The notes under the pieces: generated by a model | What the model saw: only the letters and a program-made list of their open reading frames with translations | The model's database searches: none | What the model was told of the DNA's origin: nothing | In this document: one piece after another, positions 10,943 to 22,338 of the stretch | Position numbering within the stretch: the first letter of the stretch is position 1 | Layout of the letters: each line of letters starts with the position of its first letter | Translations under genes and position numbers: made by a program | Origin: Sepiola atlantica | Lineage: Eukaryota; Mollusca; Cephalopoda; Sepiida; Sepiolidae | Direction: 5' to 3' | DNA: 64,000 nucleotides | Assembly (NCBI GenBank): GCA_963556195.1 | Contig: OY744546.1 | Coordinates: 69,296,803-69,360,802, forward strand

Positions 10943-11262
10943 TATTCACACACACACACAGACAAAGACCGCATACGCACAACGTTTTCTTCAACTCACG
11001 CACACAGAAGTCCACAAATATTCAAACATTGAGAAAGTTCACATACGCACAAAGTTTCTTGAACTCGCACTCACATACTCACACACTAAAAAGACGACAG
11101 CATATACACACACGGACAACGGCACATAAGCAAATGACTGCTCAACTCACTCACACAAGTTCTCACATATAGACACACTGATAAAACAAAGGCAAGCCCA
11201 TACATATACAATGTCACACTGCCTATTACGCACGCACACATATTGGCAAACATATAAGTATA
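10943..11262. repeat. CA-rich simple-sequence region
   Basis: Interrupted (CACA) and (CATA) runs. The plus-strand frame of about 100 codons through it is a Thr/His-rich artefact. Confidence 0.8.
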
Positions 11263-11387
11263 CACACTTCTAACACTCGTATCTTTTTACACACTGGAAC
11301 ATTTTCTACCAACACGAGAAGTTTTTGTAAATGAACAATTAGACACTCAAAATATCTTTCACATCTCTGTAAATTTATAGATATTTA

Positions 11388-11600
11388 AGTATGTTTTGTT
11401 CTATATCTTATTTAAGTATGTTTTGTTCTATATCTTATTTAAGTATGTTTTGTTCTATATCTTATTTAAGTATGTTTTCTTCTATATCTTATTTAAGTAT
11501 GTTTTCTTCTATATCTTATTTAAGTATGTTTTCTTCTATATCTTATTTAAGTATGTTTTCTTCTATATCTTATTTAAGTATGTTTTCTTCTATATCTTAC
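11388..11600 (+). repeat. 27 bp minisatellite, 8 copies
   Basis: The unit AAGTATGTTTTGTTCTATAT plus CTTATTT is repeated. The first three copies have TTTTG and the remaining five TTTTC, which shows how the array expanded. The period is divisible by three, so frames stay open without being genes. Confidence 0.95.
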
Positions 11601-11789
11601 ACAAATAGGGATTCTGTCTGTCCGCCCGTTTGTCTGTCTGCCCGTCAATCACAATTTTTTTTTTTTTAAACGTAATAAATACATTGCGGTATTTGTCTAA
11701 TTTCGAAATATCACAGACCTTAACTACTTTTATAAATGGAAAATATTGCATCAATAATAAATAATAAATTCCCAACAAATAAAACGAAT

Positions 11790-11866
11790 GTCATGACCGG
11801 AAATCGAAACCGAAACCTTGAGATCTTCAGTCTGATATTCTACGAACTGAGCTATTTACACTTTCT
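11790..11866 (-). pseudogene. tRNA-Phe-like relic (SINE head or tRNA pseudogene)
   Basis: On the minus strand ATAGCTCAGTTCGTAGAATA resembles a tRNA A box. GACTGAAGATC is a tRNA-Phe anticodon arm with anticodon GAA, and GGTTTCGATTTCC resembles a B box. The acceptor ends do not pair well, so it is not a working tRNA. Confidence 0.7.
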
Positions 11867-12436
11867 TATAAATAGATCTTAAAACATTACCTTAACAAAA
11901 TAGTCATAGATTTATGATTTACGTCATGTTTCAAAACATGAATGAAAACATTAGCGATAATAAAAAAATATATAAATAAATAAATAAAAGTGGTAAACTT
12001 AAACTTAAATTATTTTTAAAGTCAAAATCAATTTATGTAGTTTAAAATATGTATTGTATTATTTTTTAACAATTATATAATTCTAGACAAGTAAATAGGA
12101 ACATCCTCTCGCAGACAGCGAGAGGGTAGGGGGTGACGCGGTAGCATATATTTCATTCATAACTTGCATGTTTTTATGCATTATCCTCCTTCACCACATA
12201 ATATTATCAGCAGGGCTACCCGGCGTTACCCGGGCCATAAACAACAAATTAAAAGAGGTTAAAAAAAAAGTGTGTGTAACATATTTTTTTTAAAAACTCA
12301 TCTCTCTCCCTACCTTTCTCTACATCTCTCTAGCTCTCTCTATATCTTTATCGCTATCCCACTTCCCCCTTTCTCATCCACCCTATCTTTCCCTCCACCC
12401 TGTCCATTTCCCTCTCTTGTTTTAATGTATTCAAAG
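11867..12436. other. AT-rich sequence with a short GC-rich repeat scrap
   Basis: Mostly featureless. The block GCTACCCGGCGTTACCCGGG at about 12214 stands out in composition and looks like the end of a dispersed element. CT-rich simple sequence follows at 12296-12430. Confidence 0.4.
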
Positions 12437-12437
12437 A

Positions 12438-12495
<58 letters not shown>
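12437..12495. repeat. (GAT)n microsatellite
   Basis: About 20 uninterrupted GAT units. It directly precedes a LINE 3'-tail copy; trinucleotide tails of this kind commonly mark LINE ends. Confidence 0.95.
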
Positions 12496-12496
<1 letters not shown>

Positions 12497-12783
12497 AATG
12501 GTGCCGGCCTGGGCTGACACCAGACAAAATGTTTGTAGAGGGTCGATGGGGTGGGAGGACCGAGGAGGAACGGCACAGGCCAGAACTCCACTGGAAAAGT
12601 GCGGAGAATGCTGGGACCTTGGGGAGGCTTATTGCCAACCAAATCCCAGAGAGGACCAATTGTCCTTACCAGCGAGAAATCAATGGTAAGAGGCTGTTGC
12701 GATACCGCATCGTTATCGGAAAGAGGTGAAGAATACTGGAAATCTGGGGAGGCTTGTTGTCACTCAGACTCCAGGAAATACCT
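12496..12783 (+). repeat. LINE family D 3' tail, first copy
   Basis: This block (CCACTGG, GGACCTTGGGGAG, GCTGTTGCGATACCGCA, TTGTCACTCAGACTCCAGG) recurs at 13506-13790 downstream of the LINE D coding remnant. It is therefore the 3' untranslated part of a second, otherwise lost copy. Confidence 0.7.
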
Positions 12784-12825
12784 ATTATTAATTATTGTAA
12801 TAATAATAATAATAATAATAATAAT

Positions 12826-13387
12826 GAAAACAGCAAATGCCGATTGTGTGGACAAAGAGACGAAACGATAAATCATATAATAAGTGAATGCAGCAAGCTA
12901 GCCCAAAAGGAATACAAGAACAGACATGACAGCGTGGGGAAAGAAGTACACCGGGAAATGTGCAAACAACTGAATTTCGAATATGCAAAAAAAACGGTAC
13001 AAACACAAACCAGAAACTGTACTAGAAAACGAAAAACACAAAATCATATGGGATATGAATGTACAAACAGACAAACCCATAACAGCAAGGAGACCGGATA
13101 TGATAATAATCAACAAGAAAGAAAAATCCTGCAAAATCGTAGACTTTGCCGTTCCAGCGGACCACAGAGTGAAGATCAAAGAGACGAAAAAAAGAAGCAA
13201 ATATACTGAACTTGCCAGAGAATTGAAAGGAATATGGAACATGAAGAAAGTCAGTATAACACCAATAATAATAGGAGCACTTGGAACAGTCCCCAAAAAC
13301 ATGGAGAAAAGACTAGGAGAAATAGGAATCAAAGGGATAACTGAGACCATACAAAGGACAGTAAGATCAAAACAGCTACAATCCTGA
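12826..13387 (+). pseudogene. LINE reverse transcriptase C-terminal domain (family D)
   Basis: A CCHC-like knuckle C-R-L-C-G-Q-x-D-E-T-I-N-H-I-I-S-E-C opens the remnant, followed by a K-L-A-Q-K-E-Y segment. After a one-frame shift at an A run near 12990, the text continues with P-E-T-V-L-E-N-E, an R-R-P-D segment, I-V-D-F-A-V-P and I-I-I-G-A-L-G-T-V. This order is typical of the region after the RT domain in a common animal LINE. The N-terminal RT part is missing and an (AAT)n run precedes it, so the copy is 5'-truncated and frameshifted. Confidence 0.85.
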
Positions 13388-13850
13388 GAAATGTCCTCGA
13401 ATGCGGAAACCAACCCACATAAGTAACGAATGGAGAACAAACACATGGAAGCACAAGACAACAGAACCGGGGAAAATACAACCGCGAGAGAGAGGCGCAA
13501 GCATAGGCTGACACCACGAAAATTATGGACAGAGGGTCGAGGAGGGAAAGCGCAAACCAGACCTCCACTGGAAGAGCGCGGACAGCTCTGGGACCTTGGG
13601 GAGTCTTGTTGCCACCTGGGCACCAGAGGAGACCAATGGCCCTTATCACCGTGAAATCGGTGGTAGGTGGCTGTTGCGATACCGCAAGGTCATCAGCGGT
13701 GATGAACGAAAAGAGGTGGAGCATACTGGAAGTCTGAGGAGACATGTTGTCACTCAGACTCCAGGGAATACCACAGGTTGTTGGCAGTGGGTGATCACTG
13801 ACGATGACCAGTGTGATAACTCCTAGTGAGTAAATAATAATGATGATGTA
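13388..13850 (+). repeat. LINE family D 3' untranslated tail, second copy
   Basis: It continues directly from the stop of the LINE D fragment, shares the blocks listed for 12496-12783 and ends in an AATAATGATGATG tail. Confidence 0.7.
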
Positions 13851-13867
13851 AGAAATTCACATGAGCT

Positions 13868-14190
13868 TTCAACACCGAGTTTCTTGTCTTCCCCTACCAC
13901 ACTCAAAAATATAAGTAAATAGATTCTTGTTTATATATATATTCCTGGGCCAAGACCGAGTTTCTTGTCTCCTTCCTTCTCCCCCTCAGTAATATAAACA
14001 AATCTATATTTGTTTTAATGTATTCCCGGCCAACGCCGAGCTTCCTGTCTTCCCTCCTTCAAACTCAACTCTCTAATGTAACAGATACCAATTTATATTT
14101 ATTCTAGAGCAACGCCAAGTTTCTTGTCTTCCCTCCTTTGTATGAATTAGATACTGAAACCTATATTTGTTTTAATGTATTTCCATTATT
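13868..14190 (+). repeat. ~80 bp imperfect tandem repeat, 4 copies
   Basis: The phrase CCGAGTTTCTTGTCT and its variants recur at about 13876, 13961, 14036 and 14114. Each is followed by CCTTC-rich and ATATTTGTTTTAATGTATT segments. Divergence is substantial. Confidence 0.75.
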
Positions 14191-15074
14191 AATTGTAAGT
14201 GTGGGTCTTGATGCATTTCCAAAGACGCGGTCGTCGTTAGTGCCCTATCCAAGCCAGGATCCACGCTATAAGACCGTTAGATTCTTCAAGAAGTAGCTTT
14301 GGTTATTCCACAGCAAATATGCATTATCTAAAACGAAAATTTTCAAATTTGTTACATGTGAAAGGGCGCAATGATTAAAATGATGAAACAAGTTTAAAAT
14401 TTGAAAAAAAAATAATTTATAATTAAAAATTAAAAAATTAAAAAAGTAAGATTAGAAAAATAAATTGGGAAAAAGTTTTTACTTTTTTTTTTCTTTTGTT
14501 AACAATAAAAATAAATTGAAAAAAATTGCTTTAACAATAAAAAAAAAAAATGCTAAAATACTAAAGCATTAAAAATCCAAAATGTTTCACTTTTTCACAC
14601 AAACGGAATTTGTCAAAATGAATAGAATTTTTAACTGAATGGTTGACGTCTTGAGTTGAATCGATCCCAAAGAATCGATCTTTCTCGATTGAAAGGGCGT
14701 CAGCTATTCATATTGTTAATCAACGCAGTAGTTCGTCCTCTGTTCTGATCTGTCTCCGTCATGGCACAGTTTCGTGTATTCTTGTTCAGTCAGTGTGTGT
14801 TACTTTTGTTGAAGGGGGAAACCCTGGCGAGAGCGTGACAGACTGATACCATATGAGCCGTCGCCGAATCCGGAGAACTAATGCAGTAATTGCGTGAATT
14901 CAGATATCGACCCTAGCCAGCCGTCACGGGCCAATAACCATCCGTTCCTGTACTTGAACGATAGGGAAAGGGCCGTTGGCGAGGCAGACCAAATGGAAGG
15001 ATAAAAGAGCGGGGAAAAATGTTCAATATTTCCATAAGAACGAATGTGGGGGATGCTAACGCATTCTATTCCTC
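14191..15074. other. No gene; AT-rich, then GC-richer flank of LTR element
   Basis: 14380-14640 is A/T-rich without structure. 14640-15070 has higher GC and several ATCGAT/GAATCGAT short repeats, and may be remains of another LTR element. No coding frame is convincing. Confidence 0.4.
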
Positions 15075-15726
15075 TTAAATATTGAAGAAAAACGAGCAAG
15101 AAAACGTCAACATTCAACACAAATGAAGGGCAAATAAAATATCCAATATTCAAACATTTATATGAACAACAACAATTTATTTTGCATTTTTACACATAAA
15201 AATTATGTTCCATACTTGACGAAAGTCTTTTAGCGTCTTTTGGATAAATGTCTCTTTGACGGCTTGAAAGAAATAGTGTCTTTTTGTTATTTAAAGCAAT
15301 GTCTCTTTAAATAAGTTTTGTATGGAGAAAAACGCACGTGTGTGAGTGTGTGCGTGTGTGCGTGTGTAATTGAAAAGAGAGAAAGAAAATGCCAAGCTTA
15401 CTATGTGCGTCCAGCAGTCAGAAAGGGTGAGAAGGAATGATTTGACGCGACAGGTAGTCGTCGCATCGTCCTGTCTGAAGAAATTCTGGAGGCAAGAGGG
15501 AGAGACGAAACGCCAGTGTCGTTCTGTCAAGGCTGGTCGAGTAGAAGAAGAGGGCGATTTCCGTTTGCAAAGGTTTTTATAGTCCGAAGGGCAGATAACT
15601 CTGGTGTCGCTTTCCAGCGCCACCTGTTGGTGAAAAGGCGACACCTAACGGCCAACCGGTGTAGTTATGTTTTGAAAGGGAGGTCGTACTTGTCTCCCCT
15701 TAGTTATTTGGATGTCAATCCGATAA
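15075..15726 (-). repeat. 3' LTR of the non-autonomous element
   Basis: About 650 bp, matching 16703-17349 with few substitutions. On the minus strand it has a CTCF-like motif (15616-15630), a TATA box ACTATAAAA near 15576-15584 and a CA/GT-rich stretch. It lacks the last ~20 nt seen at the other LTR's inner edge. Confidence 0.85.
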
Positions 15727-16069
15727 AAAAAACCTCAGATTGAAAAATATTGAAAATATTATTCAATATGTACAGTTGTAGATGAGAAGCATTCTTTGTG
15801 GGTATGTTAGTTTTGCTCTTGAAGATTAGAAAAAGTAGTGTGCACGCTACATATTTCTGTTTTTCCATCTGTATTGAAATTGATCGCAAGTGGGTCTTCG
15901 GAATTGAGTGTTTGTAACGCATGTGGATCTGCGTGTTGTTTGCATGCAATTGTGTCTGCATCAAGTTTGAGCGCAAGTGAGTCTGCAGTCGAAAAATGTT
16001 GAGTTCAAGCGAATTTACACTTGCTGGTGGCGTTGTTCATGTTGATTAGTCTGCGTGATGCGGAGCTGA

Positions 16070-16285
16070 TGAACGAACGTTGAATTGTCAGTGTTGTCCG
16101 GGAATGTTTGGTGCTTGGGTCTGCGCAGTTGTTGATGAGTGAACACAAGTGAGTCTGTGCAGTTGCTGATGAATGAGCACAAGTGAATCTGTGCAGTTGT
16201 TGATAGAATGAGCACAAGTGAGTCTGTGCAGTGGTTGGTGAATGAGCACAAGTGGATCTGTGCAGTTGTTGATGTTGTTCATGTT
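16070..16285 (-). repeat. ~34 bp tandem repeat inside the LTR element
   Basis: The unit containing GAGTCTGTGCAGTTGTTGAT and AATGAGCACAAGT repeats about five to six times with small changes. Confidence 0.85.
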
Positions 16286-16664
16286 TGGCTGAGTTTGTAA
16301 TCGTGTGTTGTCTGTTTTGTAGTTTTCTTTTCTTTTATATATATATTTCCAACACGTGGGTAGAAAAGGAAAAAGAAAAGAAAAAAAATGGAGTCATAAT
16401 TTGTTTCACACGAGGAATGACGTTTTTGTTTTCGTTTGTTTGAATGTTAGTTTCCACGTAGAGAAAGAATGGCGGCTTCTCTTTCCCTTGTTGAAAAGAA
16501 AGAAAAAAAATTCGTATTTTCTTTCTTTTTTTTTTGTTTGAATTTTCATTTCCACGTGGTTAGAGAAAAAGATGGCGACTTCCCTTTTTTGCTTGTTGTT
16601 GAGACAGAAAATAAATTTGTATTTTCCTTTTTGTTGTTCGAATACTGGAATCTTATTAAATAAA

Positions 16665-16682
16665 TGTTCAACGGGGTCACCA
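16665..16682 (-). other. Putative primer binding site
   Basis: The minus strand reads TGGTGACCCCGTTGAACA three bases inside the 5' LTR end. TGGTGACCCCG is a common tRNA-primed start in LTR retrotransposons. I cannot assign the priming tRNA from here. Confidence 0.6.
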
Positions 16683-16702
16683 AATTGTGGGGAAAATCTT
16701 AT

Positions 16703-17349
16703 TAAATATTGAAGAAAAACAACCAAGAAAACGTCAACATTCAACACAAATGAAGGGCAAATAAAATATCCAATATTCAAACATTTATATGAACAACAAT
16801 TTATTTTGCATTTTTACACATAAAAATTATGTTCCATATTTGACGAAAGTCTTTTAGCGTCTTTTGGATAAATGTCTCTTTGACGGCTTGAAAGAAATAG
16901 TGTCTTTTTGTTATTTAAAGCAATGTCTCTTTAAATAAGTTTTGTATGGAGAAAAATGCACGTGTGTGAGTGTGTGCGTGTGTGCGTGTGTAATTGAAAA
17001 GAGAGAAGGAAAATGCCAAGCTTACTATGTGTGTCCAGCAGTCAGAAAGGGGGAGAAGGAATGATTTGACGCGACAGGTAGTCGTCGCATCGTCCTGTCT
17101 GAAGAAATTCTGGAGGCAAGAGAGAGAGACGAAACGCCAGTGTCGTTCTGTCAAGGCTGGTCGAGTAGAAGAAGAGGGCGATTTCCGTTTGCAAAGGTTT
17201 TTATAGTCCGAAGGGCAGATAACTCTGGTGTCGCTTTCCAGCGCCACCTGTTGGTGAAAAGGCGACACCTAACGGCCAACCGGTGTAGTTATGTTTTGAA
17301 AGGGAGGTCGTACTTGTCTCCCCTTAGTTATTTGGATGTCAATCCGATA
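16703..17349 (-). repeat. 5' LTR of the non-autonomous element
   Basis: Partner of 15075-15726, with the same promoter layout on the minus strand (CTCF-like motif 17240-17254, then ACTATAAAA). High identity to its partner suggests insertion was not ancient. Confidence 0.85.
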
Positions 17350-17623
17350 CGAATTACAGCTGATTTACGAACGGAGCAAAAATTGGACGGAATGACATCT
17401 AGCATTTCCGGTCTAAAACTGTCTCCGGAGTTTACACAGTAACGGCATGTTGGGTTCAATTAAATGTTACTATTACCGCATAAATTACTTTAAAGGAAAT
17501 ACAGTTGGGAAATTAGTCAAAAACAATTTATTTTGCTTTACCTACTCATTTGTGACGTATTCGCGTTAAAAAAAATTGAAAAATTAATATTTACTAGAAG
17601 ATATAAGCATATTAAGTTTCTGT
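17350..17623. other. Flanking AT-rich sequence
   Basis: Nothing recognised. Confidence 0.4.
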
Positions 17624-18318
17624 AATTATTGGGTACTACTCCAGATGAAGCGCCTAATTTCCGTGACTGCTCGGCGGCAACGATCGGGCAGGTTGCGGAA
17701 GCTCCCGAGAGCTGCCGAGACGAAAACGAGGCTGAAGCAAAACTGAAAGTCGTAAAATGGAAGAGTGGCAGACGACAGTATAAGACGAAAAATACAAAAG
17801 AAAAAAATACATATATTTGAAAAAAATGAAACAAAAATTAACAAACCATAGCTGAAAAACTATAATTAAACTTCTTTTTTTTTTCGTGGGCCAAATGAAC
17901 CATTTTAATTTTTTTGTCTTTTTTGACATAAATCAAAGAAGTAAATGCTATTTCTTTTACGATATTTAGGCAACTTTTTTTTTGTCTTTGTTTTTTTACA
18001 TAAAACAAAGAAATATGTTATTTTTCTTAGGATTTTTAGGCAAGTTTTTTTTGTATATTTTTTTTTTTGGGGGGGGGGAGCAGGGAATTTCATAAATTTT
18101 CTCGTCGAGGGTCAGGGTTTACGGATACGTTTGCGGCCAGTTCGAAAGGTCTTCCTACCGCTTGTTTTGTTGTGCTGAGTGCAGATGATTGGCAGCAACC
18201 TGATTGGTCAGCTCTGCTTCAGCCTCGTTTTCGTCTCGGCAGCTCTCGGGCGCTTCCTCGTTGCCGCCGAGTAGTCACGGAAATTGGGCGCTTCATCTGG
18301 AGTAGTACCAATTATTGA
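17624..18318. mobile_element. Foldback/MITE-like element with ~110 bp inverted ends
   Basis: The arm at about 17628-17745 (TACTACTCCAGATGAAGCGC through GAGCTGCCGAGACGAAAAC) is the inverted counterpart of 18209-18313. The middle is A/T-rich and noncoding, with internal TTTTACATAAA-type repeats. Outer ends AATTATTGG/CCAATTATT match. It is likely a non-autonomous DNA transposon; no family was recognised. Confidence 0.75.
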
Positions 18319-18611
18319 TTGTGAGTAAAGTAGTAAGGGGTCAGACATCTTGTTATTTCAGGAAGTGAGGGACCGTGTAATCATGTACTGTAAACATATA
18401 TGTTTTAGTGGTGCATGCGAAGGGCAGACGTTACAAGCGATAGATGATTGGCCAAAGGAAAAAAGGGGGGAGGGCACAGAGGAATTTGAAAATATCTCTG
18501 ATTTTGTATTTTGGGGCACCCAGAATCTTATTTCTCTTTGAAATTAAATGAGTGGCTCGTAAAAACAGGGAATCATGCTGAGACCAAAAAGTAATGTTCG
18601 AAGATATTCAA

Positions 18612-18687
18612 GGAAGATAATACGAACTTTTGTGAACTTTCTAAGTGCGTATTATAAATAGTATAAAAGTTCGTATTATTTTCCTTC
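18612..18687. repeat. Short inverted repeat (hairpin)
   Basis: GGAAGATAATACGAACTTTT near 18613 pairs with AAAAGTTCGTATTATTTTCC near 18665 across a ~30 nt loop. A tiny MITE is possible. Confidence 0.7.
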
Positions 18688-19189
18688 AACATACCCAAAT
18701 GGCGGCGATACTTCCCCCTTATTCGTTTATCGATGAAATTAGTTGTTCTTTTATAAAAGAAAAACTAATTGATTCATTTACGTGATTTTTGGTATAGGAT
18801 ATATTCAGCCCGTGACAAGTGCGTACATCAAACAGATATTCATCAGTTTGTTTTGTTTTGTTTGTTTGTTTGTTTTTTTCGAATGGATAACCACCGTTTG
18901 TTTTTCCGAGAACACTCCTACGGTTATTCTTGGTTGAAGTACAATCCAAGATCTTGTACTTTTGTAAAAAAAAATGGTCAGCCTTTTTTCAGTTGCGTCT
19001 AACGATATTTTTGCGAAGTTACATTTTCGTGACTCCTTGTATGTTTTATATTATTATTATTACTACTACTACTTTGGTTAACGTAATTAACCGTGCTTTG
19101 GAAAATAAAAGCAGCTAACTTGTTCTTTGATGTTAATAAAACTGGATTTAATCATTACCGGATCTTCCTTATTTGCTCATGTTTATCCT

Positions 19190-19893
19190 TGTTAGTTTTC
19201 CTTTATTCTGTTTCTATCACTTTTTTTTCTTTTTTTTTCCTGTTTTTTTTTTTTTTTTTCCTTCTTCACTTATTTTTCCTTTATCCTGTTTCTATCACTT
19301 TTTTTCTGTTTTTTTTTCTTTTTTTTCTTCACTTATTTTTCCTTTATTCTGTTTCTATCACTTTTTTTTCTTTTTTTTTCTTCTTCACTTATTTTTCCTT
19401 TATTCTGTTTCTATCACTTTTTTTTCTTTTTTTTTCTTTTTTTCCTTCTTCACTTATTTCTCCTTTATTCTGTTTCTACCACTTTTTTTTCTTTTTTTTT
19501 TCTTTTTTTTCCTTCTTCACTTATTTTTCCTTTATTCTGTTTCTATCACTTTTTTTCTTTTTTTTTCTTTTTTTTCCTTCTTCACTTATTTTTCCTTTAT
19601 TCTGTTTCTATCACTTTTTTTTCTTTTTTTTTTTTTTTCCTTCTTCACTTATTTTTCCTTTATTCTGTTTCTATCACTTTTTTTTCTTTTTTTTTCTTTT
19701 TTTTCCTTCTTCACTTATTTTTCCTTTATTCTTTTTCTATCACTTTTTTTTTCTTTTTTCTTTTTTTCTTTTTTTCTTCTTCACTTATTTTTCCTTTATT
19801 CTGTTTCTATCACTTTTTTTCTGTTTTTTTTCTTTTTTTTTCTTTTTTTCTTCTTCACTTATTTTTCCTTTATTCTGTTTCTATCACTTTTTT
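19190..19893 (+). repeat. ~66 bp T-rich minisatellite, about 11 copies
   Basis: CTTATTTTTCCTTTATTCTG and TTTCTATCACTTTTT alternate with poly-T runs of varying length. The Phe-rich frames of 241 and 285 codons through it are artefacts. Confidence 0.95.
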
Positions 19894-20335
19894 GCTAACG
19901 ACCGCAAAATTACGACACTAATAACTGTCACCAATCGGTCGAAAATTTAATTTTCAACCGATCTGTATATTTTTATTAGCTGCATATTTGTTTAATTTTC
20001 CATTTTTTTAGTTGTGCTACGACCTTGAAGCTTCACTTCGAGTAAAATCCGGCGCCATGTTGAATCCGTTGCGTTTACAAGACTCAGAAGGCATCGGCAA
20101 AACATGTAAATAAAATACTTTAAAACACAAAAGATATTAGGCAGGTAGGTAGAAAAGTAACTTTTCTTGCTTTTGGTAATAGTTATTTGTTATTCGTTGT
20201 TGTTTTTTTGTTTTGTTTTTTTTTGTTTCTTTTTTGTTTTGTTTTTTCGACCTTATTTTTCTGTTAGAAATTGTTGACAATCGACATAAATTATTATTTA
20301 AAAAAAAAAGAAAACGGACACAAATGTAATGGGTG

Positions 20336-20975
20336 AATTTGGGGGGGGGGGATAATACCTGTAGCAGTTACCTCCTCCTTTCAAAACATAACTACACCGG
20401 TTTGCCGGTAGGTGGCGCTTTATCACCAACAGGTGGCGCTGTAAAGCGACACCAGAGTTATCTGCCCTTCGGACTATAAAACCCGGAGCCAAACGGAAAT
20501 TCTCGCTCTTTTTCACCGACCAGCATCGGCAGAAGTGCGCTGGCACTAGCGCTCCATCTCTCTCTCTCTCTTCTCTGGTCGGCAGAACGACGCTAATACA
20601 CTAGCGTTTCGTCTCACGCTTTTCTCTTGAACTGGTATCAGCAAAACAACTACCAACACACGTTTCTTCCGTCAACACGTGGGCAAACAACGGTAAGAGT
20701 TTCTCAACTCGTTTTCTTTGTGTACGGCTTCCGAAGACTTTTCCTCTCGCCGGATTCATTTCTTCTTATTTTATTCAAGAACTGTTTTTCCATCGACACA
20801 CATGCATACATCACACACTTCATCATTCCACGTACACACACGTTCAATAAACCTTATTTGAACTACTTCATTTTGTTTATTAATTATTACTCTGTCTTTG
20901 CATGCAACATTGCTTGATTCAACTGAACACGTTTATAATCGGGGGAACACGACCCTCGATCCTAACATACCGATC
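20336..20975 (+). repeat. Solo LTR related to the 15-17 kb element
   Basis: It shares with those LTRs the block AAAACATAACTACACCGG, two GGTGGCGCT-containing motifs, CAGAGTTATCTGCCCTTCGG and ACTATAAAA, but here on the plus strand. The downstream half differs, ending in an AATAAA (about 20847) and AT-rich tail. No second LTR or internal region lies next to it. Confidence 0.7.
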
Positions 20976-22034
20976 AAAATTTTCGATTTCAGATTTGACT
21001 ATCATGATGGAGTGTGAATTTTCTATTTAACCGTTTATTCTGTTGAGTTCAAAGTCAGATGGTATACGTTAGTTGTCTCGAAGTTAATTCTAAAAAAGAT
21101 GTTCAGGGTGTCTGAAACTCACACCAAAATATTAGAAAAATTAAAAACGCGTCACTATTGTTTTTATTATCTCCCTTTAAACGGATGAATGCTGAAAGTA
21201 CGAACAAAAACCGGAAATCCAAATATGAATAAACTTTCAAAATGAAATCTAAACTCAGAAATACTGAAAAAAAAAAATCAAAAAACTGGAAAAAATTATT
21301 AAAGATTCCCAGTGAAATGGTATAAAAATCATATAAAAATAAAAATCACGCATACATACCCCTTGTTAATCTGACTATAGGTGTGTGGGTCCTGTCATGG
21401 CCACCGAGAGTTGACAAGGCCAAGCAACTAACTTCTTGCCCCCCTCTGACGTCACTGCATTGCGTGTCAAAACAATGGCCGTCGTAATAACAATAAGAAG
21501 GCATTTCGACTTCTCCATTCACGAAATAATCCATAAAAATTCAGGAAATCAACCAATTTTAATGAAATTTTCAGTCACGGAATATAATAAATCCATTACT
21601 TTATTATAAAGCTTGGTGCAAATGTATTATTTCTTGTAAACAAAAAACACCTTTACTAAAGTTATCCAAAATATCAAAACATGTTGACCATACGATATTG
21701 CAAATATTTAAAACAAAGCATTAGAAAACTTTAAAAATTGCATGTAAAAAAAGAAAAGAAAGGAACACGATTCGATTTATCCTGAAACTGATCTTTATTC
21801 AATATAGATTTAAAGAAAATACTGCAAAAAAACTGAATTATGAATTACCATTATTTAAACTTCTAACCCAACCAACCGTAAGTAATTCAGACTTTGAAAT
21901 TTGTTTAAAAATTATACAAAATAAAAGTTCAATGCTGCTATTAAGAGATAGGTACGTGCAAAATCAAAGGCCGATCTCCAAAATGTAAAAACATTTTGAC
22001 CCTCCCTTCACTTAAAAATTCACCAAAATTCAGG
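20976..22034. other. AT-rich sequence, nothing recognised
   Basis: No coding or repeat structure stands out. A 62-codon minus-strand frame at 21346-21534 has no recognisable motif. Confidence 0.4.
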
Positions 22035-22330
22035 ACTAGACTTTTTTTTTAACATAGTTCACCCCAAACAAGGCAGGCCGCCACTGTAGACGTAAGGGGC
22101 TACTGAGAAAAAGAAAAGGGGAGAAGGTAGGGGGCGATCAACCTAGATTGGGATCTGTGCAGCGTGGTGTCTGTTTACATTAGTTTTAAATTTCTGCATG
22201 TCTGTACTGTTGGGGGAAACAGGGGGCAGGGAGGGAGTTCCAGAGGCCAGCAGTACGAGGAAAGAAGCTATTTGAGTAGAAGGCTCTCCGACATCTGGGG
22301 ACCTCCACAGTGAATGAATGAGATTTTTTT
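22035..22330 (-). repeat. LINE family C 3' end
   Basis: The minus-strand text matches 5560-5760: the F-Y-S-N-S-F-F-type coding end, then the tail with CCCCTTACGTCTACAGT. The order is preserved, and it is truncated at the 5' side. Confidence 0.65.
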
Positions 22331-22338
22331 TAGATTTC

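Larger units (their letters stand above)
15075..17349 (-). mobile_element. Non-autonomous LTR retrotransposon, no coding region
   Basis: Two near-identical direct repeats (15075-15726 and 16703-17349) flank a ~975 bp interior with no protein-like frame. A primer-binding-site-like sequence lies just inside the right repeat, so the element reads on the minus strand. The interior holds a ~34 bp tandem repeat and A/T-rich sequence instead of gag-pol. It fits a TRIM/LARD-type passenger element, or an internally deleted element, mobilised by a relative. Confidence 0.8.

Noticed and set aside
11790..11866. Functional tRNA-Phe gene
   Set aside because: Acceptor and T stems do not pair properly.
12340..12642. 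His-rich 100-codon ORF
   Set aside because: The His run is the (GAT)n microsatellite read on the minus strand.
19093..19950. Phe/Leu-rich ORFs resembling membrane proteins
   Set aside because: They come from poly-T runs in a ~66 bp minisatellite, open in two frames at once.
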